Source: Croceicoccus ponticola | Lineage (GTDB): Bacteria > Pseudomonadota > Alphaproteobacteria > Sphingomonadales > Sphingomonadaceae | Assembly (NCBI RefSeq): GCF_004004515.1 | Contig: NZ_RXOL01000012.1 | Coordinates: forward strand, 1 to 52,782 | Direction: 5' to 3' | DNA length: 52,782 nt | Shown here: positions 23,693 to 31,237 of the stretch, one piece after another | How the letters are laid out: each line of letters begins with the position of its first letter | Numbering within the stretch: position 1 is the first letter of the stretch | Made by a program: the position numbers and the translations under genes | The notes under the pieces: model-generated | Told to the model about the DNA's origin: nothing | Databases searched by the model: none | Seen by the model: only the letters and a program-made list of their open reading frames with translations

Positions 23693-26041
23693 TCAGAACT
23701 TTGCCGAACCTTCGACGCCGAAAGAACGCGGCGGCGCATAGTTGGTGAAGTTGAACAGACCCGCGACCGAGTTCGCGCTGACGCGATAGCGTTCGTCGAG
23801 CAGGTTGCGCCCGAACACCGCCACCCGATAGATGTCGGACGGATCGGTCCACGCAAGGCTCGCCCCGACCAGAGTGCGCGCCTCGCCCTGCGTGTAATCC
23901 GCGTTCAGGGTCACGGATTCGTATTCCGACTGGTAGTTCACATCGGCATTCACCGCCATCGTACCCCATTCCATCGGTGGGAATTCGTACCTGACATTGC
24001 CGCTCAGCGTCAGTTCGGGCGCATTGCGCAAATCGAAACCGGACGCATCGTCGTTCGTCCCGTTACCGTCGATGTCGGTAAAGAACTCAAGGTATTCCGC
24101 CTTCTGCCAGCCAAGCGCAGCGCCCATCGTAAGCCCCGCCACCGGCGCCGCCGACAGTTCCAGTTCAAGGCCATAAACCCGAGCGCTGCCCGCGTTGGTC
24201 GTGCGCGTTTCCTGTCCCGGCAGATTGGTGATCGGATCGATGAACGGCACCACTGCGTCGCGCTGCAGGTCGTTGTACTTCACGTAAAACGCGGCGAGAT
24301 TGGCGCGCAGGCGACGGTCCGAAGTTTCGGTCTTCAGGCCGAATTCGAAGCTGTCGGCGGTTTCCTCGGCAAATGGCAGGGCGGACGTCGCCGACATCGC
24401 CTGTTCGTTATAGCCGCCCGATTTGTAGCCCTGGCTGTAAGTGAAGTAGTTGTTGATCCCCGGCGCGATTTCGAAGCGATAACCGGCACGGATGGTCGGA
24501 CGGTCGAAGCTGGCGCTGTCGGTGTACTGCGGCCAGAAACCGCTTTCGACCAGCGAACGCTGAACCTGCGGCTGCACCGCGAAGCTCTTCTTCTCCTTCG
24601 TATATCGCGCGCCAAGGAACACGGCGAGCGGGTCGCTGACCTGATATTCCGCCTCGCCGAACACGGCATAGGAATCGACGTCGTAATTGGCAGTCGACAG
24701 GTTGGGATCGGTGAGCGAGGTTTCGCTGCCGAGGAAGCGCAGGAAGCCGAGATAACTGGTCGCGTTGGCGTCCATCGTCTGGCCCCAGTACATTGCGCCT
24801 GCGGTGAATTTGAACACGTCGGAAAAGTCCGAAGAGAACCGCGCTTCAAGGCTGTATTGTTCACGCACGTCATCGCGCGTCGACACGAACAGATACGCGT
24901 TTTCGCCGGTGTAATCCGACGGCAGCTTCGATTCCACGCGCCGCCAACCGCCGACCATCGTCATCGTGCCCGCACCGTCGAACGTATGTTCGCCGCGCAG
25001 GAACAGGCCATCGACATCGACCCGGTGACCGCTGAGCGTACCGGGGCAGGTTGCCGCCGTGGCCGAACCTTCGCACAGCGTCGTGCCGGTGTCATACGGG
25101 CTGGCGCCTGTTGTCTGGATGCCGGGGAAGCCCAATACGTCGAACAGGAAGCCTGCCGGCGTTTCATTGACCGACGGCGGTGAATCGCCGCGATCGCGCA
25201 ACATTTCGTACGTGAGCATCAGGTTGGTGTCGGCCGTCGGCTCCCACAGAAGCTTCGAACGGGCGCTGATATACTGGGTGCCGCCGATCCTCTGGCCGCG
25301 ACCTTCCACGCCCTGAATGCCGTCGACGTCGTTATTTTTTGTCAGACGGTAGAACCCGTCGCTTTCCTGAAATGAGGCAGCAGTGCGAAAGAACAGGGTG
25401 TCGGACAGCGGGATGTTGATCGCCGCCTTCACGTCCTTGGTATTGAAGCTGGAATAACCAACCCGGATCTCTCCGCCGAAATCGGCGTTGGGCCGCTTGG
25501 TGATGACGTTGACGACGCCGCCGACCGTGTTCTTGCCGAACAGAGTGCCTTGCGGACCGCGCAGGATTTCGATGCGGTCGATGTCGAACAGGTCGAACAG
25601 CTGGGTCTGGACGTGGGCGAGCACGAAATCGTCGACCACGACGCCCACTGCGGGTTCGAAGGTCAGGATGATGTCGCCAGTGGACTGTCCGCGGATGCCG
25701 ATGGATGCGGCGTTGAAGCCCGGCACGTTGGTGATGACGACATTGGGAACATCGCCGGCAAGACCGCGAATGTCGGTGGCAAATTTCGATTCGATCGCAG
25801 CCGAAGTGAAGGCCGTCACCGCGACAGGCGTTTCCTGTAGCGATTCCGACGTGCGGCGGGCGGTAACGATGATTTCCTCAAGACCGCCGGTGCGCGGCGG
25901 TTCGGCCTGCCTGTTGTCTGCGGCTTGTGCGCTGGCAATTTCATCGGACGCCGTCTGCGCGATGGCATGGGAACTTGCCGTCGTCAGCAGCCCGGTCGCG
26001 AATAGCTTAAGGGCGCAATTCACCTGTTTTTTGCCGATCAT
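23693..26041 (-). CDS. TonB-dependent outer membrane receptor (1)
   Basis: 782 aa from ATG 26041; an ATG two codons earlier (26047) sits directly on the GGGAG site and is less likely. A signal peptide ends near 'ASSHAIAQ'. A TonB box-like 'GGLEEIIVTARR' precedes the plug domain, with the family 'RIEILRGPQGTLFGKNTVGG' box and 'VITKRPNADFGG'. The remainder is the 22-strand barrel, ending in Phe (GVEGSAKF) as expected for outer membrane insertion. This large-plug type is abundant in sphingomonads and is generally tied to uptake of hydrophobic or aromatic compounds. Divergent from a TetR gene; the shared upstream region carries the palindrome at 26155, so expression is probably induced with the pathway. 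Confidence 0.93.
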   Translation of the reverse strand: MIGKKQVNCALKLFATGLLTTASSHAIAQTASDEIASAQAADNRQAEPPRTGGLEEIIVTARRTSESLQETPVAVTAFTSAAIESKFATDIRGLAGDVPNVVITNVPGFNAASIGIRGQSTGDIILTFEPAVGVVVDDFVLAHVQTQLFDLFDIDRIEILRGPQGTLFGKNTVGGVVNVITKRPNADFGGEIRVGYSSFNTKDVKAAINIPLSDTLFFRTAASFQESDGFYRLTKNNDVDGIQGVEGRGQRIGGTQYISARSKLLWEPTADTNLMLTYEMLRDRGDSPPSVNETPAGFLFDVLGFPGIQTTGASPYDTGTTLCEGSATAATCPGTLSGHRVDVDGLFLRGEHTFDGAGTMTMVGGWRRVESKLPSDYTGENAYLFVSTRDDVREQYSLEARFSSDFSDVFKFTAGAMYWGQTMDANATSYLGFLRFLGSETSLTDPNLSTANYDVDSYAVFGEAEYQVSDPLAVFLGARYTKEKKSFAVQPQVQRSLVESGFWPQYTDSASFDRPTIRAGYRFEIAPGINNYFTYSQGYKSGGYNEQAMSATSALPFAEETADSFEFGLKTETSDRRLRANLAAFYVKYNDLQRDAVVPFIDPITNLPGQETRTTNAGSARVYGLELELSAAPVAGLTMGAALGWQKAEYLEFFTDIDGNGTNDDASGFDLRNAPELTLSGNVRYEFPPMEWGTMAVNADVNYQSEYESVTLNADYTQGEARTLVGASLAWTDPSDIYRVAVFGRNLLDERYRVSANSVAGLFNFTNYAPPRSFGVEGSAKF

Positions 26042-26154
26042 TTCCATCTCCCTTTTCGTCCGCCAGTCGGTTTTGCGGCGGTTCGAATCAGTACGGCGTC
26101 AGTTGCCGTCGCGGCAAATGAACGCATGTGCTCATTTTTGTGAAGCGAAAAAAT

Positions 26155-26172
26155 ACAATCATGTATGGTTGT
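26155..26172. promoter_or_regulatory. 18-bp palindrome, probable TetR operator in TonB/TetR divergent region
   Basis: ACAATCATGTATGGTTGT: seven of nine pairs match. It lies 113 bases from the TonB receptor start and 86 bases from the TetR start. It is nearly identical to 7820-7837 (three differences) and flanked by the same A-rich left and TTTTATT right flanks. Confidence 0.65.
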
Positions 26173-26258
26173 TTTATTCTGCGGTTGCGAAATGCCGGCG
26201 CAGGATCGATTGCAACGGGTGGTTTTCCGGGGTTAGGAATGGCGGAAAGTCAAAGGGG

Positions 26259-27011
26259 ATGCGCGTGTTGATCAGCGATGCTGCATCGCAAGAGACTCGG
26301 AGCGAAAAAACCGAATCGGCAAGGCGGCGCTACACCAGCGCGGCCATGCGGGAGCGGCGCACGCGCATTGTCGAAACCGCGCATCGCCTGTTGGGAGAGG
26401 GCGGCGTCGCGTCGCTGACGATCCGGCGCCTGTCCGAAGAAGCAGGGGTCGCGCAGCGCACGATCTATCGCCTGTTCGGCGACAAGGACGGCGTGATCAG
26501 CGCGACGGTCGTCGACCGCATGATCGAGGTGCGCGAACATATCGCCCGCCGCGGGCTCAGCTACAGCTTGCCGGTCGTGTTCGAAGAGCTTGACTGGATG
26601 GTCAGCGAGATGGAGCGAGACACGTCCTATGGCCGCGTCGTCGTGGGGTTCGTGTTCGCCAGTGAACAGCGCGAGCTGGAGGTCAGCGAACTGACCTCGG
26701 TTGCCCATGCGCGCTTCATGGGTTGGCTCGCGCTGCAACAGGCGCAAGGCAACGTACGGACCGCGCTAGACATCGAACGCGTGGCGCGCGATCACGTCAT
26801 GCACGAATTCCTGGTCTATCGCCGCTGGGCGTTGGGATTGAGCACGAGCGAGGAATGTCGCCTCGAATTGAGGGCCAGTTTCCTGAGCAGCGCGACGCTG
26901 CTGTTAACCGACGAACCGCGCGAAGCCTACCTTGCCGAACTGGCGCGGATCCACCGCAAATTGAAGGCACTGACCCCGCCGGGCGCGGGACCGCAACTTC
27001 GCGAAGAATGA
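26259..27011 (+). CDS. TetR/AcrR-family transcriptional regulator (2)
   Basis: 250 aa from ATG 26259. The AAAGGGG site abuts that ATG, so the in-frame GTG at 26265 may be the real start. A basic leader precedes a standard HTH: 'RRTRIVETAHRLLGEGGVAS', 'LTIRRLSEEAGVAQRTIYRL', 'FGDKDGVISATV'. The C-terminal domain is all-helical with no recognisable ligand signature. It is divergent from the TonB receptor and followed after 34 bases by an NTF2-like gene, so the two are probably co-transcribed. With the TetR at 7978 it is a candidate master regulator of the region. Confidence 0.88.
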   Translation: MRVLISDAASQETRSEKTESARRRYTSAAMRERRTRIVETAHRLLGEGGVASLTIRRLSEEAGVAQRTIYRLFGDKDGVISATVVDRMIEVREHIARRGLSYSLPVVFEELDWMVSEMERDTSYGRVVVGFVFASEQRELEVSELTSVAHARFMGWLALQQAQGNVRTALDIERVARDHVMHEFLVYRRWALGLSTSEECRLELRASFLSSATLLLTDEPREAYLAELARIHRKLKALTPPGAGPQLREE

Positions 27012-27045
27012 GACAAAAGCCAAATATAACAACAAGACGGAGTGA

Positions 27046-27510
27046 ATGATGACGCTGGAAGACCTGTTGGCCCGAGAGGCTATTCGCGAATTGCGCGTGG
27101 CCTATTCCACCGCGTTCGACACAATCGATGAGGCTGCGGTGCGGGCCAATTTCATCGACGATATCGTCTGCGAATACCCGGTGGCTTACGGCGGCCCGAT
27201 CCAAGGGGTGGAGAAGGTGATCGCGCTGTTTCGCCAGACATGGGCGCATTGCAAGTATCCCTACGACACCGTCCATTTCATCGGTAATCACGCGATCGAG
27301 CTGACCGGTCCCGACACTGCGCGGGGTCATTGCATGCTGCTCGACTTCGTAAACCGTCAGGGCGACGGCTCGCCGATCCGCACGCGCGGCGGGCACGATA
27401 ACCCGATGCTGCTGATTGGGCGTTACGAAGACGAGTACGTGAAGCGCGACGGCGCGTGGAAGTTCGCGCGGATCAAGCTGACCACAGCCTGGCCCGACCG
27501 GAACGTCTAG
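27046..27510 (+). CDS. NTF2/SnoaL-like small protein
   Basis: 154 aa. It begins MMTLEDLLAREAIRELRVAY; ACGGAG precedes the first ATG. The layout (N-terminal helices with 'AREAIRELRVAYSTAFDTID', a 'FIDDIVCEYPVAYGGPIQGV' strand, and a closing 'WKFARIKLTTAWPDR' strand) is the alpha+beta cone of SnoaL_4-type NTF2-like proteins. These act as cyclases, isomerases, dehydratases or beta subunits of ring-hydroxylating oxygenases. It follows the TetR gene and is convergent with the PQQ alcohol dehydrogenase. Specific function unknown. Confidence 0.82.
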   Translation: MMTLEDLLAREAIRELRVAYSTAFDTIDEAAVRANFIDDIVCEYPVAYGGPIQGVEKVIALFRQTWAHCKYPYDTVHFIGNHAIELTGPDTARGHCMLLDFVNRQGDGSPIRTRGGHDNPMLLIGRYEDEYVKRDGAWKFARIKLTTAWPDRNV

Positions 27511-27544
27511 AGGCTCCGACCGGCTCGTTTCAGCGAAGTTTCGA

Positions 27545-29668
27545 TCACTTCATGGTCGAGCCGGTCGCGCTTTCATTCTTGCCGCCGCGCAATTCCGCAG
27601 CGCGCGAACGGATATACTGGCGCAGCGACGACAGCTGTTCGTCGGTGAATTCCCCGAATTGCGGCATCCCGTTGGGAACGAGCAAACCGTCGCGCACCAC
27701 GGAGGCAAAGGTTGCCGGATCGACCGGCACGCCGGAAGTGCGTAGATCGGGCGCGGTGCCGCCGCCGATCGCGCCGGTACCGTGGCAGACCGCGCAGCGC
27801 CCGTTGAACAGGCCTTCGCCCTTTGTCGCCAGACCCTTGTCCGGCTTGTAGCCAGGATCGTCGAAGGCCACCGCCTTGTAGGGTGTCTTCGCCGGGAGGG
27901 TCGCCTTGCCGCCAAGCGCAAAGGTCAGAACGCGCCGCGACTGGTGGTTGTAATCGATGCCGTATTTTGTGAACATCGGACCGAACAGCCCTGCACTGGT
28001 CCCGATGCCGGCGATGACGGTAACGTATTGCTTGCCGTTCACGCTGTACGAAATCGGCGGCGCGACGACGCCCGCCTTTGCATCGAAATTCCACAGCCGC
28101 TTGCCAGTCCGCGCGTCATAGGCGGAAAAGCCGTTGTCGGGTCTGCCCTGGAATATCAGGTTGCCGCCCGTTGCCATGATGCCGCCGTTGAGATGGGCAT
28201 CCATCGGCAATCTCCAGCGGGCCTTTTGCGCGACCGGATCCCATGCGATCAGCCAGCCGGTGACGTCCCTGCCGCCGCTGTCGATGGCATAGCCCACGCC
28301 AGAGGTCAGGCCCATGTTTGGTGCCCATTCGAAGTTTTCGGGCGTGATGCCGCTGTCGTCGTACGTGACCTGAAGGTCGATGGCGGGGATGTAGGTCAGC
28401 CCAGTCTGCGGACTGAACGCCATAGGCATCCAGCTATGCGCGCCAAGCGGTGTAGGGCGGAACGTCGTCGGCCCGTCTTCATAACGCGCGTTCGGCTTTT
28501 CCACGGGGCGTCCGGTGGCGACGTCGATCCGGTCGGCCCATGTCACGTCGACGAACGGTTCGGCCGAAATCAGTTTTCCGTTGGTGCGGTCGATGACGTA
28601 ATAGAACCCGTTCTTGGGCGCGGTCATCACCACCTGACGGCGCTTACCGTCGATGGTCAGGTCGGCCAGTTCCATGTCCATCGATGCGTTGAAATCCCAG
28701 CTTTCGCCGGGGTTAATCTGATAGTGCCATTTGTATTCGCCGGTTTTCGCATCGAGCGCGACGATCGAGCACAGGAACAGGTTGTCGCCTTTTCCGGCAG
28801 AGCGGATCTTGCGGTTCCACGGCGCGCCGTTGCCGGTGCCCAGCAGAATCTGGTCGTTCGCCGCGTCATAGGTCATCGCGTTCCACACGCTGCCGCCGCC
28901 GCCGTATTTCCACCATTCGCCAGCCCATGTCTTGGCAGCCATTTCCATGGCCTTGTTCTCGAACCCGTCAGCGGGGTTTCCGGGCACGGTATAAAATTGC
29001 CACAGCTTCTTGCCCGTATCGGCGTCATAGGTGACGACCAGTCCGCGCACCGGCCCGGAATCCGATCCGCCGCTGCCGATGATGACCTTGCCGTCGAATA
29101 CGCGCGGCGGGCCGGAAATGAAGCGCAGTTCGTCCTTGCCGAATGTTTGCGCGGTCCAGACTGGCTGGCCGGTATCTTCGTCCAGCGCGATCAGACGGCC
29201 GTCTTGCGTCGCGGTGATGACCTTGTGGTTCCAATACGCGATGCCCCGGCTGCCCCAACCCTGACGCAGCTTGATGCCCGACGCCTCGGGCGCCTTGGGG
29301 TCGTAAGTCCATTTGACCTTGCCGGTTTCGACATCGATGGCGCGGATCACCGAATATCCGGTGGCGAGGTAGATCGTGCCGTCCACCTCGATCGGGCCGG
29401 TCGCGGGGTTACCCGCGGGCAAATCGACCGACCAGACGAGGCCCAGTTCGCCCACGTTGTCGGCGTTGATCTGGGACAGCGGGCTGTAATGCTGTTCGCC
29501 GTAAGTGCGACCGAACGCGGGCCAGTCGGTGCCGTCGCTGTCATCCGACAGCTGCGCCAGCCATGTTTCCACGCCGCCTTGTGGCGCATCGGTGGTGCGC
29601 GTGCCGCACGCGGCAAGTACGAGGAGGCCGGCGGCGGCAAGCGCCGCGCCGGGGTAACGTAGGTTCAT
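27545..29668 (-). CDS. PQQ quinohemoprotein alcohol dehydrogenase, lipoprotein form
   Basis: 707 aa from ATG 29668 (AAAGGG site); a longer open frame upstream is Rieske coding sequence in another frame. N-terminal signal with a lipobox, LVLAAC, Cys21, so probably membrane-anchored. An eight-bladed propeller follows, with 'NPGESWDFNASMDM', 'TAPKNGFYYVIDRTNGKLI' and W-docking repeats as in type II (quinohemoprotein) ADHs. A C-terminal cytochrome c domain has the heme motif Cys625-A-V-Cys628-His629 and a downstream Met in 'VPNGMPQFG'. The adjacent Cys-Cys pair usually found near the PQQ (motif around 'CCDxVNRG') is absent: the aligned stretch reads 'LRQGWGSRGIAYW'. It oxidises a primary or secondary alcohol in the periplasm. 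Downstream of Rieske 4 on the same strand (47-base gap). Confidence 0.92.
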   Translation of the reverse strand: MNLRYPGAALAAAGLLVLAACGTRTTDAPQGGVETWLAQLSDDSDGTDWPAFGRTYGEQHYSPLSQINADNVGELGLVWSVDLPAGNPATGPIEVDGTIYLATGYSVIRAIDVETGKVKWTYDPKAPEASGIKLRQGWGSRGIAYWNHKVITATQDGRLIALDEDTGQPVWTAQTFGKDELRFISGPPRVFDGKVIIGSGGSDSGPVRGLVVTYDADTGKKLWQFYTVPGNPADGFENKAMEMAAKTWAGEWWKYGGGGSVWNAMTYDAANDQILLGTGNGAPWNRKIRSAGKGDNLFLCSIVALDAKTGEYKWHYQINPGESWDFNASMDMELADLTIDGKRRQVVMTAPKNGFYYVIDRTNGKLISAEPFVDVTWADRIDVATGRPVEKPNARYEDGPTTFRPTPLGAHSWMPMAFSPQTGLTYIPAIDLQVTYDDSGITPENFEWAPNMGLTSGVGYAIDSGGRDVTGWLIAWDPVAQKARWRLPMDAHLNGGIMATGGNLIFQGRPDNGFSAYDARTGKRLWNFDAKAGVVAPPISYSVNGKQYVTVIAGIGTSAGLFGPMFTKYGIDYNHQSRRVLTFALGGKATLPAKTPYKAVAFDDPGYKPDKGLATKGEGLFNGRCAVCHGTGAIGGGTAPDLRTSGVPVDPATFASVVRDGLLVPNGMPQFGEFTDEQLSSLRQYIRSRAAELRGGKNESATGSTMK

Positions 29669-29715
29669 CAAGTGCGACCCTTTGTCATGTGCGCGGTTTT
29701 CGGGTGCGAGTACGT

Positions 29716-31095
29716 TCAGTCCCGCATCCCGAGATACCGTTCCAGTTCGGCGTGGAAGTGGCCGATGCGCTGTTCCTGTTCGGACAATATCGCGCCTTCG
29801 AAGCTGGCGCTTTCCATGCCCAGCTGAACGTCTGCGAACAACGAAGCGTCCTGATCGAAAAGCTCGCCCAGCCCGCCTTCGCGCCAGTTCACATGCTCGA
29901 TCTCGGCAAGGTTCCGACCCGAAATGTCCCAGCCGTCGGGCAGGCCCATGTAGGCGGGCGGCTTGATTTTGGCGTCCGCTTGCGGGTGCATCATGACGAT
30001 CACGTCGAACACGAACTTGCGCGGGTCCGACGCATGGGGCCGGAAATAGAGCATCGAGATGCCTTCGGGGTGCATTCCCATCTGGATGTTGGGAAAGATG
30101 TCGTAGTTCCAGTCGTCGGTCAGCTGGTTGTCGGTAAAACCGGAATAATCGATGCCCATGCTGGCCGCGCGGCTGCGCTTGGCCTTTTGAATTGCGGGGC
30201 GAACTTCCTCCATCCGGCCCTCGAAGCTGTCGGGGTCGAGACCCACTTCCTCCATCAAGGCGCGCAGACCGGGATTCAGGCTGCCGTCGTCGCCGTGGTC
30301 CATGCGCGGCGATTGGTGCGCGAACTTGGTCGTCATCCGACTCATCCCGTTGGGGAACAGGTCGATCTGCGCGTGATAGTCGTTGAAGATCGGCAGGATC
30401 TGCGGATGGATCGAATGGACGTGGTATGCTTCGTTGAAGCCGTCGACGCCGATCTTCCAGTTCGCTTCCCACACCGCCTGCACGCGGCGCATGATGCGCA
30501 TTTCGGCGATGCGATAGGGTTTGGCATGTTCGGCCAGCGGACCGATCTGTTCGATCAGCGGCTTTGCGCCCTTGTCCATGTTGATGAAGACGAAGCCTTC
30601 CCACGTCTCGCACCGCGCCTGCCGAAGATCGGCGTTGCGGCACAGCGCTTCGGGGCGGAAAGTCTCGCGGTCCTTGATCTCGATGTTGTTGCCCGCAAGA
30701 TCGAATCGCCAGTTGTGAAACCGACATGCGAACCCTGCGGGACGCGCGCCATCCTCGTCGGTGACGAGCCGGTTACCGCGGTGCGGGCACACGTTATAAA
30801 AGGCGCGGATGCGCATATCGTCGCCGCGCGCAACGATGAAGCTTTCGCGCGCAATCTCGAACGTGACGTAGTCGCCGGGCTCGGGAAGATCCTCCTCGCG
30901 GCAGGCCCAGTTCCAGACCCGGGTCCAGAGCTTTTCACGCTCCAGTTCCGCCCACTCTTCCGAGAAATAGCGTTCGCGCGAAATCGGGCCGCAGCCGTTG
31001 TCGATGTTGGCGATCTTTGCGCCGTGTTCTCCCGATTTCAGGTCCGGGTCGATGACGCAGTCCCGCTGGTAACGGTCTAGCGTTTGGTCGGTCAT
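29716..31095 (-). CDS. Rieske non-heme iron oxygenase, alpha subunit (4)
   Basis: 459 aa from ATG 31095 (GAGAGGA site). Rieske ligands Cys103/His105 (NVCPHRGN) and Cys124/His127 (CRFHNWRF); mononuclear iron His225/His230 in 'VDGFNEAYHVHSIHPQ'. The C-terminus 'EQEQRIGHFHAELERYLG' resembles Rieske 2 and 3, placing it in the same subfamily, more distant than those two are from each other. It precedes the quinohemoprotein alcohol dehydrogenase on the same strand, suggesting hydroxylation followed by periplasmic or membrane oxidation of the alcohol (inference). No redox partner gene nearby. Confidence 0.93.
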   Translation of the reverse strand: MTDQTLDRYQRDCVIDPDLKSGEHGAKIANIDNGCGPISRERYFSEEWAELEREKLWTRVWNWACREEDLPEPGDYVTFEIARESFIVARGDDMRIRAFYNVCPHRGNRLVTDEDGARPAGFACRFHNWRFDLAGNNIEIKDRETFRPEALCRNADLRQARCETWEGFVFINMDKGAKPLIEQIGPLAEHAKPYRIAEMRIMRRVQAVWEANWKIGVDGFNEAYHVHSIHPQILPIFNDYHAQIDLFPNGMSRMTTKFAHQSPRMDHGDDGSLNPGLRALMEEVGLDPDSFEGRMEEVRPAIQKAKRSRAASMGIDYSGFTDNQLTDDWNYDIFPNIQMGMHPEGISMLYFRPHASDPRKFVFDVIVMMHPQADAKIKPPAYMGLPDGWDISGRNLAEIEHVNWREGGLGELFDQDASLFADVQLGMESASFEGAILSEQEQRIGHFHAELERYLGMRD

Positions 31096-31190
31096 GGCAA
31101 TCCTCTCAAAGATGCCTTGCCCGTTCGCCCCCTTCGGTCTCCCCGATACCGAACCTGCGAGCAAGTTTTGGCAGCTTGATTGAAATGAAA

Positions 31191-31218
31191 ACGCCCCGGT
31201 CGCTGCCGACCGGGGCGT
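31191..31218 (-). terminator. intrinsic terminator after TonB receptor (2)
   Basis: A perfect 11-bp stem, ACGCCCCGGTC / GACCGGGGCGT, with loop GCTGCC. On the minus strand it follows the receptor stop (31238) by about 20 bases and runs into TTTTCATTTC. It separates the receptor from the Rieske 4 unit downstream on the same strand. Confidence 0.85.
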
Positions 31219-31237
31219 CCCTTATGCATTCTGGCGT

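Noticed and set aside
22078-23856. A 592-codon leftward frame opposite the TPR/2OG gene
   Set aside because: The plus strand gives clear TPR repeats and a 2OG-Fe(II) domain; the minus translation is Arg/His-rich and featureless.
25488-27011. A 507-codon rightward frame that covers the start of TonB receptor 1 and the TetR gene
   Set aside because: The part before about 26259 is antisense to the TonB receptor and has no binding site; only the TetR segment shows a family signature.
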